Origin: Porphyromonadaceae bacterium
GTDB taxonomy: Bacteria > Bacteroidota > Bacteroidia > Bacteroidales > Porphyromonadaceae
Direction: 5' to 3'
DNA length: 59,363 nucleotides
Assembly: GCA_030528445.1 (NCBI GenBank)
Contig: JAUMYV010000002.1
Coordinates: 9,457-68,819 of the forward strand
The translations under genes and the position numbers were made by a program. The notes under the pieces are model-generated. The model was given only the letters and a program-made list of their open reading frames with translations. It was not told the origin of the DNA and did not search any database. Positions 51,170-59,363 of this stretch are shown in pieces (position 1 is the first letter of the stretch; each line of letters opens with the position of its first letter).

Positions 51170-54100
51170 ATGGGATTAAATGAGTTTTTGTCGAAGCTAT
51201 TCGGCAATAAATCACAGCGAGACCTTAAGGAAATTAAGCCTTGGGTGGAGAAGGTAAAGGCTGTATACAGCGAGATCGAGGCTCTCAGCGACGATGAGAT
51301 CCGTGAGCGCACAGCCAAGCTACGCCAGCAGGTGCAGGACTATGTGGCTGAAGAGCGTAAGGAAGTAGAGGAGCTAAAGGCCTCGGTAGAAGGCAAGGAG
51401 CTAGACGAGCGCGAGGATATCTGGCGCAAGGTCGACAAGCTCGAGAAGACTATTCTCGACAAGATGGAGGAGGCTCTAGATCAGATTATGCCACAGGCTT
51501 TCGCCATCGTCAAGGATACAGCTCGTCGCTTCGCCCAGAACTCGGAGATACGAGTACGCGCCACAGACCTAGATAGATCCTTGGCTGTGAGCAAAGACTT
51601 CGTTCGCATCGAGGGCGATACGGCGATCTATCAGAATCATTGGCTCGCTGGTGGTAACGAACTCACTTGGGATATGGTGCACTACGACGTTCAGCTCATC
51701 GGGGGTACGGTACTGCACAAGGGTAAGATCGCCGAGATGGCTACCGGGGAAGGTAAGACGCTTGTAGCAACGTTGCCAGTATTCCTCAATGCCCTTACGG
51801 GTAACGGAGTACACGTAGTGACGGTCAACGATTACCTCTCCAAGCGAGACAGCGAATGGATGGGACCTCTGTACATGTTCCATGGCCTGACCGTAGACTG
51901 TATTGATAAGCATCGCCCCAATACACCAGAGCGTCGCGCCGCATACAATGCCGACATCACATTCGGAACAAACAATGAATTCGGCTTCGACTATCTGCGC
52001 GACAACATGGCGACTAGCCCGGAGGATCTCGTACAGCGCAAGCATAACTACGCAATTGTCGATGAGGTGGACTCCGTCTTGATTGACGATGCCCGTACAC
52101 CACTCATTATCTCTGGCCCTGTGGCTCGCGGTGATGATCAGCTCTTCGAGCAATTCCTCCCCAACGTAGAGCAGGTGGTAGACGCACAGCGCAAGCTCGC
52201 CCAGCAACTTCTCATCGACGCTAAGAAAAAGATTGCTAGCGAAGACAAGAAGGAGCAGGAAGAAGGCTTCCTATTGCTCTTCCGTACCTTCAAGGGGCTA
52301 CCAAAGAATAAGGCACTCATCAAGTATTTGAGTGAACCAGGCATTAAGGCTGGTATGCTCAAAACGGAGGAGTACTACATCCAAGACAATATGCGCAATA
52401 TGCCGATTGTAACTGATGAGCTCTACTTCGTGATTGATGAGAAGCACAATAGTATTGAGCTGACGGACAAGGGTATCGATTTGCTTACTAAAGGAACGGA
52501 CGATACGCAATTCTTTATCCTCCCCGACATTGCTTCTCGCCTAGCAGAGCTAGAGGAGCAAGGGCTAAGCACCGAAGAGATGGCCGAGCGCAAGGAAGCA
52601 CTACTAGCCGACTACTCAATCAAGAGCGAACGTGTACACACGGTCAATCAGCTCCTCAAGGCCTACGCTCTATTTGAGAAGAATGACCAATACGTGGTGA
52701 TGGATAATAAGGTGATGATCGTGGACGAGCAGACAGGCCGTATCATGGACGGTCGTCGCTATTCGGATGGTTTGCACCAAGCGATCGAAGCCAAGGAACG
52801 TGTGAAGGTCGAGGCCGCCACTCAGACTTTTGCTACCATTACCTTGCAGAATTACTTCCGTATGTACCACAAGCTTGCTGGTATGACGGGTACTGCCGAG
52901 ACAGAGGCAGGAGAGCTCTGGGATATCTATAAGCTAGATGTGGTGGTAATCCCAACCAATCGTCCCATTGCTCGTCGAGACCTCAACGACCGCATCTATA
53001 AGACGGCTCGTGAGAAGTACGCCGCCGTAATCGAAGAGGTTGTGCATATGGTGGAGCAGAAGCGTCCTGTACTTGTAGGTACTACATCGGTTGAGATCTC
53101 TGAGTTGCTCAGTAAGATGCTTACGCTGCGCAAAATCCCCCACAACGTGCTTAATGCTAAGCTACACCAAAAGGAAGCTGAAATCGTAGCTCTAGCTGGC
53201 CAGCCTGGAGTAGTAACCATTGCGACCAATATGGCTGGTCGTGGTACCGACATTAAGCTCCCTGCTGCAGTTAAGGAAGCTGGAGGTTTGGCTATCATCG
53301 GTACCGAACGGCATGAGTCTCGTCGTGTAGACCGTCAGCTGCGTGGTCGCTCTGGTCGTCAGGGAGACCCTGGTAGCTCTGTTTTCTACGTATCTCTAGA
53401 GGATCATCTGATGCGTCTGTTTGCCTCCGATCGCCTAGCGGCTATGATGGATCGTCTAGGTCTAGAAGAGGGTGAAATGCTCGAGCATAAGATGCTGACC
53501 TCTGCCGTAGAGCGTGCGCAAAAGAAGGTTGAGGAGAATAACTTCGGTATCCGTAAGCGTCTGCTTGAGTACGATGACGTGATGAACTCGCAGCGTGAAG
53601 TGATCTACGGCCGTCGTCGCCATGCCCTAATGGGTGAGCGTATTGAGATGGATGTGATGAATACACTTTATGATGCAGGCCGCTCGATCATCGATACGCA
53701 CTTGGAGACACAGGACTATCAGACTTTCTGTGTAGACCTCATGCGTTATATGGCGATCGAGACCCCATTTAAGGAGGAGGACTTCCGCCGTGGACGTGCC
53801 GAGGCGCTCGCTGATCAGCTCTACGATGTCGTTCATGAGGCTTTCATCCGCAAGACACGCGCTATAGCCGAGAAGGCAGACCCAGTACTCCAGCAAGTCT
53901 TCGCCGAGGCTGGGCATGTCTACGAACGCATTCAGATTCCTCTCACCGATGGTCGTATGTTCTACAACGTGAGCTGCAACCTCAAGGAAGCAGCCGAGAC
54001 GCATGGAGCTTGCATCGCCAAGGAGTTTGAGAAGGTACTCGTGCTGCACATGATTGACGAGGCATGGAAGGAACACCTCAGAGAAATGGACGAACTGCGT

Positions 54101-54466
54101 AACTCAGTGCAGAACGCCAGCTATGAGAATAAAGACCCGCTCCTGATCTACAAGCTCGAGAGCTATGAGCTATTCCGTAAGATGCTCGATGAGATGAACC
54201 GCAAGACTGCCTCTGTGCTGATGCGTCTGCACCTACATGCTCCCGAGCAACCAGCAGAGCAGGAAGCTCCTCGCCAAGTAGAGATTAGACAAGACGAGCC
54301 AGCTCCTCGGCGTCAGCAACCTCGCTACCACGAGAGCCGTTCGGCAGAGGATGCCGAGGCTGCACGCCGTCAGCCAGCACGCGCCGAACACAAAGTCGGG
54401 CGTAACGACGCTTGCCCCTGTGGTAGTGGTAAGAAGTTCAAGCAGTGCCACGGCAGAGGTCTCTAG
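51170..54466 (+). CDS. secA: Protein translocase ATPase SecA
   Basis: 1098 residues, within the longer size range of Bacteroidota SecA. Walker A region [14 protein letters not shown] near 185, Walker [30 protein letters not shown] and [12 protein letters not shown] in the second motor domain. A proline- and Gln-rich linker leads to the C-terminal zinc site [14 protein letters not shown]. It drives secretory proteins through SecYEG, including the signal-peptide proteins in this window. Confidence 0.97.
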   Translation: MGLNEFLSKLFGNKSQRDLKEIKPWVEKVKAVYSEIEALSDDEIRERTAKLRQQVQDYVAEERKEVEELKASVEGKELDEREDIWRKVDKLEKTILDKMEEALDQIMPQAFAIVKDTARRFAQNSEIRVRATDLDRSLAVSKDFVRIEGDTAIYQNHWLAGGNELTWDMVHYDVQLIGGTVLHKGKIAEMATGEGKTLVATLPVFLNALTGNGVHVVTVNDYLSKRDSEWMGPLYMFHGLTVDCIDKHRPNTPERRAAYNADITFGTNNEFGFDYLRDNMATSPEDLVQRKHNYAIVDEVDSVLIDDARTPLIISGPVARGDDQLFEQFLPNVEQVVDAQRKLAQQLLIDAKKKIASEDKKEQEEGFLLLFRTFKGLPKNKALIKYLSEPGIKAGMLKTEEYYIQDNMRNMPIVTDELYFVIDEKHNSIELTDKGIDLLTKGTDDTQFFILPDIASRLAELEEQGLSTEEMAERKEALLADYSIKSERVHTVNQLLKAYALFEKNDQYVVMDNKVMIVDEQTGRIMDGRRYSDGLHQAIEAKERVKVEAATQTFATITLQNYFRMYHKLAGMTGTAETEAGELWDIYKLDVVVIPTNRPIARRDLNDRIYKTAREKYAAVIEEVVHMVEQKRPVLVGTTSVEISELLSKMLTLRKIPHNVLNAKLHQKEAEIVALAGQPGVVTIATNMAGRGTDIKLPAAVKEAGGLAIIGTERHESRRVDRQLRGRSGRQGDPGSSVFYVSLEDHLMRLFASDRLAAMMDRLGLEEGEMLEHKMLTSAVERAQKKVEENNFGIRKRLLEYDDVMNSQREVIYGRRRHALMGERIEMDVMNTLYDAGRSIIDTHLETQDYQTFCVDLMRYMAIETPFKEEDFRRGRAEALADQLYDVVHEAFIRKTRAIAEKADPVLQQVFAEAGHVYERIQIPLTDGRMFYNVSCNLKEAAETHGACIAKEFEKVLVLHMIDEAWKEHLREMDELRNSVQNASYENKDPLLIYKLESYELFRKMLDEMNRKTASVLMRLHLHAPEQPAEQEAPRQVEIRQDEPAPRRQQPRYHESRSAEDAEAARRQPARAEHKVGRNDACPCGSGKKFKQCHGRGL

Positions 54467-54486
54467 CCTAGCAAATTCATTTATCT

Positions 54487-54530
54487 AAACAAGGATGAGG
54501 TGGAACTATGGTTCTGCCTCATCCTTGTTT
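54487..54530 (+). terminator. Terminator of secA
   Basis: AAACAAGGATGAGG at 54487-54500 pairs perfectly with CCTCATCCTTGTTT at 54517-54530, 20 nt after the secA stop. Confidence 0.85.
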
Positions 54531-54579
54531 GGTTCCCGCCCATGCCTAATCGCTGTCTTAGCCGTGTTGGTGTTTTTTG

Positions 54580-54587
54580 TACCTTTG
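54580..54587 (+). promoter_or_regulatory. -7 promoter motif for the alpha/beta hydrolase
   Basis: TACCTTTG fits TAnnTTTG. With transcription starting ~7 nt later, the ATG at 54617 has a short leader, while ATG 54602 would have almost none. Confidence 0.52.
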
Positions 54588-54616
54588 TTTAAGCATTATT
54601 GATGATTGAACAAAGT

Positions 54617-55783
54617 ATGAAGATAATTCGATTAATCGGCTTGTTTTGTTTTGGTTTGTTGCTCTGTTTTGGAGCAAACCTACAGGCGCAGAGTCATTAC
54701 AAACCTGATATACTTGGCGAACCGTACGAAAGCCGAACGATTAGCCTGCCCGACGACTACAGTGGATCCGTGGAGGCGACGCTCGTTCGCCACAAGCTGG
54801 ATAGGCGCTTTACCCGTGCTGTGCTCTACATTCATGGGTACAACGATTACTTCTTCCAAGCAGAGCTTGGCGATAGCATCGTCAAGCACCGATACAATTT
54901 CTATGCCCTAGACCTACGCAAATACGGACGTTCGCTTCGTGCTGGGCAGAGGGCTTTTGAGTGCCTTGACCTCAAGGAGTACCAAGCCGAAATCTCTCTA
55001 GCGCTCGAGATGATGCGCCAGGAGGGACACTCGGATATCTATCTGATGGCGCACTCTACTGGTTGCCTTATCTCTGCGCTTTATCTGCACGATACGAAGA
55101 ATAAAGATGGCATCAGAGGCCTAATCCTCAATAGCCCATTCATAGATTTCAATTCGACCTCCTTCAACGAGCGTATCCTCTTGCCGCTGGTGACCTCCGT
55201 TGCCTGGCTCGTCCCCAATATGGTGATTATTCCACCTTCCAGCCAAGATGACTATGACCACTATAGCAGCAGTCTGCTCCAAGGGAAGCATGGCAAATGG
55301 AACTACCGTACAGACTGGAAGATGCCACAGGGCTACCCGATACGTACCTCGTGGCTCCGTGCGATCAAGCGTGGACACAACCGAGTGCAGGCAGGCCTAG
55401 ATATCAACGTACCTATTCTATTGATGAGTAGCGATGCCAGTATACGCCCTAGGGCTGGTCAGTGGCAAGAGCGCTACGGCAAGGCTGATCTAGTACTCGA
55501 CGTCAAGGACATGTGGCGCTATGGCTCACGACTAGGGCGCGAAGTGCACTTCGCCAAGATCCCCAATGGGATACACGACCTCTTCCTCTCGCCCGACGAT
55601 TTCGCGCGCAGTATGGCCTACGATACCCTTTTCTTTTGGCTTAGAATGCAGGAGCGTAGAGATATTGCCAATGGCCGACCTGTCGTAGAGCGTGCGATCG
55701 AGGATCATTCCAGCACGTCGGTTGATAGTCTCGCAGGCAAGGTTGATATTAAGTTTCCTATTCTCTACCGAAATACGAAATAG
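54617..55783 (+). CDS. Secreted alpha/beta hydrolase (serine aminopeptidase S33/monoglyceride-lipase-like)
   Basis: 388 residues from the chosen ATG, giving a proper signal peptide ([25 protein letters not shown]). Upstream TTG 54599 or ATG 54602 would add a charged tail and fit poorly with the promoter. The oxyanion strand is [13 protein letters not shown], the nucleophile Ser is in MAHSTG (G-x-S-x-G with Ala first), and the catalytic His is in [11 protein letters not shown]. Residues ~200-250 form the lid. It acts outside the cytoplasm, probably on lipid esters or peptides. The stop is 7 nt before ruvB. Confidence 0.82.
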   Translation: MKIIRLIGLFCFGLLLCFGANLQAQSHYKPDILGEPYESRTISLPDDYSGSVEATLVRHKLDRRFTRAVLYIHGYNDYFFQAELGDSIVKHRYNFYALDLRKYGRSLRAGQRAFECLDLKEYQAEISLALEMMRQEGHSDIYLMAHSTGCLISALYLHDTKNKDGIRGLILNSPFIDFNSTSFNERILLPLVTSVAWLVPNMVIIPPSSQDDYDHYSSSLLQGKHGKWNYRTDWKMPQGYPIRTSWLRAIKRGHNRVQAGLDINVPILLMSSDASIRPRAGQWQERYGKADLVLDVKDMWRYGSRLGREVHFAKIPNGIHDLFLSPDDFARSMAYDTLFFWLRMQERRDIANGRPVVERAIEDHSSTSVDSLAGKVDIKFPILYRNTK

Positions 55784-55790
55784 CCCTCTG

Positions 55791-56807
55791 ATGATGCAAG
55801 ACTTCGATATACGTGAGAGCCAACGTGAGCAGGAGAGCGATCATGCCCTCCGTCCACTCTCATTCGACAGCTTCAGTGGGCAGGAGCAAGCGGTAGATAA
55901 CCTCAAAATCTTCGTAGAGGCGGCACGTATGCGCCAAGATGCCCTAGACCATGTTTTGCTCTATGGTCCCCCGGGTTTAGGTAAAACCACTCTCTCGCAC
56001 ATCATAGCCAATGAGCTTGGAGTGGGGATCAAGATTACCTCTGGACCCGTCCTAGATAAGCCTGGTGATTTGGCTGGTCTGCTAACCTCGCTAGAACCCA
56101 ATGATGTCCTCTTTATCGACGAAATCCACCGCCTAAGCCCAGTGGTAGAGGAGTATCTCTACTCGGCTATGGAGGACTATCGCATAGATATCATGCTCGA
56201 TAAGGGACCTAGCGCTCGTTCGATTCAGATTGACCTCAATCCGTTTACTCTAGTGGGCGCTACTACGCGTAGTGGTCTGCTCACTGCTCCCCTGCGGGCT
56301 CGATTTGGAATTAACCTACATCTGGAGTACTATAACAAGGATACTCTGGCGGGTATTCTGATGCGTTCGGCCAAAATACTGCAGACCCCCTGCGCCCCAG
56401 AGGCCGCTGTCGAGGTGGCTGGGCGTAGCCGTGGTACACCACGTATAGCCAACGCGCTACTGCGTCGAGTGAGGGACTTTGCCCAAGTAAAGGGGACGGG
56501 GGCGATAGATAGAGATATCGCTTGCGTAGCTCTAGAGGCACTCAATATAGATCGCTACGGTCTGGACTATATCGACAACAAGATTCTCGGTACCATCATT
56601 GATAAGTTTGCTGGTGGGCCAGTGGGGCTGACTACCATTGCCACCGCTCTGGGCGAAGACCCTGGGACGGTGGAGGAGGTCTACGAGCCATTCCTCATCA
56701 AGGAGGGTTTCCTTAAGCGCACACCACGAGGGCGCGAAGTAACCGAGCGGGCCTATGCCCATCTCGGACGATCGCCCTTGCCTCGTATGGTTGATCTATT
56801 TGACTAA
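55791..56807 (+). CDS. ruvB: Holliday junction branch-migration helicase RuvB
   Basis: 338 residues from ATG 55791 (a second ATG follows at once), matching the family length; the longer open frame would run back into the hydrolase gene. Walker A GPPGLGKT, Walker [11 protein letters not shown], sensor region [19 protein letters not shown], and the C-terminal winged helix [22 protein letters not shown]. With RuvA it moves Holliday junctions during recombination. Confidence 0.97.
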   Translation: MMQDFDIRESQREQESDHALRPLSFDSFSGQEQAVDNLKIFVEAARMRQDALDHVLLYGPPGLGKTTLSHIIANELGVGIKITSGPVLDKPGDLAGLLTSLEPNDVLFIDEIHRLSPVVEEYLYSAMEDYRIDIMLDKGPSARSIQIDLNPFTLVGATTRSGLLTAPLRARFGINLHLEYYNKDTLAGILMRSAKILQTPCAPEAAVEVAGRSRGTPRIANALLRRVRDFAQVKGTGAIDRDIACVALEALNIDRYGLDYIDNKILGTIIDKFAGGPVGLTTIATALGEDPGTVEEVYEPFLIKEGFLKRTPRGREVTERAYAHLGRSPLPRMVDLFD

Positions 56808-56831
56808 TATCTGTGTACTATAAACTTGAGT

Positions 56832-58331
56832 ATGGCCAACCCCCTCAAATCTCTCATTAAGGATACCGCCGTCTACGGACTTAGCTCTGTGGTTGGGCGG
56901 TTTCTTAATTGGTTGCTTACGGCTCTCTACTCGCGTGTTTTGTTTACGGGCGAGTTTGGTGTGATGACGAACCTGTATGCTGTGATCGCACTGCTATTGA
57001 TTGTCCTAACCTATGGTATGGAGACGAGCTTCTTCCGCTTTTCTTCCATGCATGAGCGACCTAATCTGGTCTACTCTACGGTGCTCCGTGCCATCGGAGC
57101 GACCTCGGCTCTCTTTCTGATTTTGGGCTTGATTTTTCTCTCGCCCATCACGGCATATTTAGGGCGAGAGGGCGATGAGGGGCTTGTGGCGATGCTTCTC
57201 GGTATCGTAGCCCTAGATGCCTTTGCGACCATCCCTCTAGGCTATCTGCGTTATACCCAAAGGCCGTGGTGGTTTATGGGCGTGCGGATGGGCTTTATTT
57301 TACAGACCATCTTGCTTACGCTTCTGGCTTTCTATGGCTTGCCTTGGCTGGCGGAGAGTTTCCCTAGCCTCTTTGGTGGGTGGGAGGTCTCTGGTAATGG
57401 GCTATACTACATTATGGGGATTAATCTCATCGGTAATATCGCTCAGATTCTGATGCTCTCGCCGACCTTCAAGCATGCTTGTGAGGGCTTCGACTGGGGG
57501 CTATTCAAACGTATGCTGAGCTATGGCTGGCCGATTCTGCTCCTTGGTTTGGTTGGGAGCTTCAATAACCAAGCGGATAAGTTACTATTCCCTCGTCTCT
57601 TTGAGGATAGAGCTCTAGGCGAGTCGGAGCTCGGGATCTATAGCGCTTGCTACAAGATTGCCGTCATCATGATTCTCTTCACTCAGGCATTTCGCTACGC
57701 TTATGATCCTTTTGTTTTCGCCCGTAGCAGAGAGGGAGGCGAGGCGGCTAAATCTGCCTATGCGGTGTCGATGAAGTACTACATCATCTTCACTCTATTC
57801 ATCTTCCTTGGTGTGATGTCTTTCCTTGAGCTACTGCAGTATTTTGTGGGGCCTGACTTCCGAGGTGGTCTAGCTGTCGTGCCATGGGTAATGGCCGGGC
57901 AGCTCCTTTTTGGTGTTTACTTCAACCTCTCTCTTTGGTACAAACTCACGGATCGAACCTACTGGGGGGCAATACTCTCTGTTATTGGCTGTGTGCTCAC
58001 GGTATTGATTATCGTTCTCGGGACGCCGTACTACAGTTATATGGCTTGTGCTTGGGCGAGCGTCGTGTCTAATGGTGTGATTACGCTACTCTCTTACTTC
58101 TTGGCGCAGAGATATTACCCTATTCGCTACGAATTGGGGCGGATAGGGCTATATGTAGGGCTAGTTATAAGTCTGCTTCTCGTCGAGTCGTTCGTGGCAG
58201 AGTACGTGACCGACTATGTTTGGGTGACGCTACCCTTCAACCTGCTGATGTGTTTGGTGTTTTTGATGGTCGTGCTGAAACTGGAGTTGCCTAAGGGGGG
58301 ACTAAAACATATATTGGCGAGGTTTAGATAG
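56832..58331 (+). CDS. Oligosaccharide flippase family membrane protein (Wzx/MATE-like)
   Basis: 499 residues from ATG 56832 (a TTG two codons upstream is possible). About 12-14 membrane helices. The opening KDTAVYGLSSVVGRFLNWLLTALYSRVLFTGEFGVMTNLYA is typical of polysaccharide exporters, and FNNQADKLLFPRLF matches the seventh helix region. It should flip lipid-linked sugar chains across the inner membrane. No glycosyltransferases are adjacent, so its substrate is open. Confidence 0.88.
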   Translation: MANPLKSLIKDTAVYGLSSVVGRFLNWLLTALYSRVLFTGEFGVMTNLYAVIALLLIVLTYGMETSFFRFSSMHERPNLVYSTVLRAIGATSALFLILGLIFLSPITAYLGREGDEGLVAMLLGIVALDAFATIPLGYLRYTQRPWWFMGVRMGFILQTILLTLLAFYGLPWLAESFPSLFGGWEVSGNGLYYIMGINLIGNIAQILMLSPTFKHACEGFDWGLFKRMLSYGWPILLLGLVGSFNNQADKLLFPRLFEDRALGESELGIYSACYKIAVIMILFTQAFRYAYDPFVFARSREGGEAAKSAYAVSMKYYIIFTLFIFLGVMSFLELLQYFVGPDFRGGLAVVPWVMAGQLLFGVYFNLSLWYKLTDRTYWGAILSVIGCVLTVLIIVLGTPYYSYMACAWASVVSNGVITLLSYFLAQRYYPIRYELGRIGLYVGLVISLLLVESFVAEYVTDYVWVTLPFNLLMCLVFLMVVLKLELPKGGLKHILARFR

Positions 58332-58367
58332 GTAATCGGCTTCTTCCCGCAAGGTAGATACGGCAGA

Positions 58368-58413
58368 AGATTTTCGTACGTAAGAAAATTTATCGGAGTA
58401 CGTACGAAAATCT
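58368..58413. terminator. Inverted repeat after the flippase gene, possible terminator
   Basis: AGATTTTCGTACGTA at 58368-58382 and its exact complement at 58399-58413 form a 15-bp stem with a 16-nt loop. A T-run follows, starting 7 nt after the stem, so termination is plausible; an operator is an alternative. Confidence 0.5.
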
Positions 58414-58429
58414 GTCAACTTTTTTCAGT

Positions 58430-58451
58430 ACGTCATACGTCAGTACACGTC
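58430..58451 (+). repeat. Three ACGTCA repeats upstream of efp
   Basis: ACGTCA occurs three times within 22 bp (58430, 58437 and 58446), directly before the -33 element of the efp promoter. This is the position expected of an activator or repressor site. Confidence 0.5.
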
Positions 58452-58455
58452 ATTA

Positions 58456-58485
58456 TTGCATTCATAATCGGAATGACTATTTTTG
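58456..58485 (+). promoter_or_regulatory. Promoter of efp
   Basis: TTG at 58456-58458 and TATTTTTG at 58478-58485, 19 nt apart; ATG at 58525. Confidence 0.62.
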
Positions 58486-58524
58486 TAGACGCAAGAATTC
58501 AATATTAAATGTAACGTAAAGAAT

Positions 58525-59091
58525 ATGGCTACAACAGCAGATTTTCGCAATGGTATGTGTCTAGACATCGACGGGCAGTACTACTTCATTACCGAGTTCC
58601 TCCACGTTAAACCGGGTAAAGGCCCAGCTTTCGTTCGTACCAAGCTCAAGAACGTGGCTACAGGTCGTGTCCTAGATAAGACATGGAATAGCGGTGTGCG
58701 AGTAGAGGAAGTGCGTATTGAACGTCGTCCTTACCAGTTCCTCTACAAGGATGATATGGGTATGAACTTTATGCACCCAGAGACTTTTGAGCAGATTTCT
58801 ATCCCAGAGGCTGCTATTGATGGTGTTCAGTTCCTCAAAGAGGGCGATATGGTTGAGGCAATGGTTCATGCAGAGAGCGAAACGATCTTGACCTGCGAAT
58901 TGCCTGCCCACGTCGTGCTGCGTGTAACCTATACAGAGCCTGGTCTCAAGGGCGATACAGCAACCAATACGCTCAAGCCTGCTACTGTAGAGACTGGTGC
59001 AGAGGTGCGCGTACCTCTATTCATCACAGAGGGCGAACTAATTGAGATTGATACACGCGATGGTTCGTACATCGGTCGCATCAAGGAGTAA
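58525..59091 (+). CDS. efp: Translation elongation factor P
   Basis: 188 residues, the normal length. Three OB-like domains. The modification loop reads [19 protein letters not shown], with Lys32 at the tip as in lysine-type EF-P. The end [43 protein letters not shown] is conserved. It relieves ribosome stalling at polyproline stretches. It has its own promoter and terminator. Confidence 0.97.
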   Translation: MATTADFRNGMCLDIDGQYYFITEFLHVKPGKGPAFVRTKLKNVATGRVLDKTWNSGVRVEEVRIERRPYQFLYKDDMGMNFMHPETFEQISIPEAAIDGVQFLKEGDMVEAMVHAESETILTCELPAHVVLRVTYTEPGLKGDTATNTLKPATVETGAEVRVPLFITEGELIEIDTRDGSYIGRIKE

Positions 59092-59114
59092 GGCTATCTC
59101 TTGAAATTTAATGG

Positions 59115-59151
59115 ATGACGCATTGACCGAATGGCTGATGCGTCATTTTTT
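59115..59151 (+). terminator. Terminator of efp
   Basis: ATGACGCAT at 59115-59123 pairs with ATGCGTCAT at 59138-59146, followed by a T-run. Confidence 0.85.
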
Positions 59152-59234
59152 ATTTCTTGCATTTAAGTAGTTGTTTTTATTTGTTCTAGCGTGTTGATTT
59201 CGATAGAGAGGAGCGAGAAAGTAGGTGTAAACTC

Positions 59235-59264
59235 TTGCAGAAATCGAATTTAGTATTACCTTTG
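59235..59264 (+). promoter_or_regulatory. Promoter of tRNA-Lys
   Basis: TTGC at 59235-59238 and TACCTTTG at 59257-59264, 18 nt apart, 46 nt before the tRNA. Confidence 0.65.
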
Positions 59265-59310
59265 CACTCGAATTGTGGTTGATGCCACTACTCAAAGCAA
59301 CTTTATTCTA

Positions 59311-59363
59311 GACTCTGTAGCTCAGTTGGTAGAGCAAATGACTCTTAATCATTGGGTCGTGGG
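59311..59363 (+). tRNA. tRNA-Lys (anticodon CUU), cut by the window end
   Basis: GACTCTGTAGCTCAGTTGGT opens the tRNA (acceptor strand, then the D arm GCTC/GAGC). The anticodon arm is AATGA-CTCTTAA-TCATT, giving anticodon CUU. The T arm and 3' acceptor strand lie beyond the window. Confidence 0.9.

Noticed and set aside
55692-55790. N-terminal extension of RuvB
   Set aside because: It would translate the end of the hydrolase gene in another frame and has no counterpart in RuvB; ATG 55791 fits the family length.
1-59363. CRISPR array, prophage or complete insertion sequence
   Set aside because: No regularly spaced identical repeats, no phage structural genes, and no transposase gene were found; mobile DNA is limited to non-coding elements.

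Overview
The window looks like a chromosomal segment of a Bacteroidota member close to Porphyromonas. The evidence is: promoters of the Bacteroidota type (TAnnTTTG at -7, often TTTG or TTG about 18-22 nt upstream); tRNA genes without encoded CCA; two secreted proteins ending in type IX secretion (T9SS)-like sorting domains; a sodium-pumping methylmalonyl-CoA decarboxylase operon; and a long tetrapyrrole/corrinoid acquisition operon. The genus is an inference; there is no rRNA or other marker gene in the window to confirm it.

Layout. 1-2147: the tail of a probable GDP-L-fucose synthase, a leucine-rich-repeat protein without a signal peptide, and tRNA-Arg(CCU) with its own promoter and terminator. 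2150-6660: an AT-richer accessory stretch with two unrecognised proteins, a 386-bp MITE with inverted ends and a 7-bp target duplication, a WYL-domain regulator, and copies of a dispersed ~435-bp repeat. 6700-19813: one eight-gene operon (lipoprotein, FecCD permease, ABC ATPase, CobN-like chelatase, ChlI-like and ChlD-like AAA+ subunits, CbiZ amidohydrolase, TonB-dependent receptor), preceded by a structured leader and ended by a 52-bp perfect palindrome. 19908-25850: a secreted M16 protease and a membrane-bound TPR/AraC regulator. 25851-27142: a gene-poor stretch with a short inverted-end element and a candidate ~470-nt noncoding RNA. 27143-33593: asparaginase, WalJ-like hydrolase, RsmI, a coiled-coil lipoprotein, a YjjG-type phosphatase, RecO, Rex and an FAH-family hydrolase. 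33804-38666 (minus strand): a transglutaminase-like secreted protein, CutC and a GH29 alpha-fucosidase. 39598-47227: a T9SS-type surface protein, the methylmalonyl-CoA epimerase/decarboxylase operon (mce-mmdA-D-E-C-B, including a 58-codon mmdE), and a secreted metzincin. 47256-59091: VanW-like protein, DUF4105 protein, a catalytically dead-looking PafA-type phosphatase, SecA, an alpha/beta hydrolase, RuvB, a flippase and EF-P, followed by the start of tRNA-Lys(CUU).

How it fits together. The mce-mmd operon makes propionyl-CoA from methylmalonyl-CoA and conserves energy as a sodium gradient. The mutase feeding it is B12-dependent, so the corrinoid-type uptake and CbiZ salvage genes at 6.7-19.8 kb would supply its cofactor. 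The same cluster also carries all three parts of a CobN-type chelatase without any corrin-ring synthesis genes nearby, and a receptor with heme-receptor-like motifs, so metal insertion into, or removal from, an imported tetrapyrrole is an open question. The most notable points are this operon and its leader, the pseudo-phosphatase at 49530, the candidate ncRNA at 26456, and three families of non-coding mobile or repeated elements.
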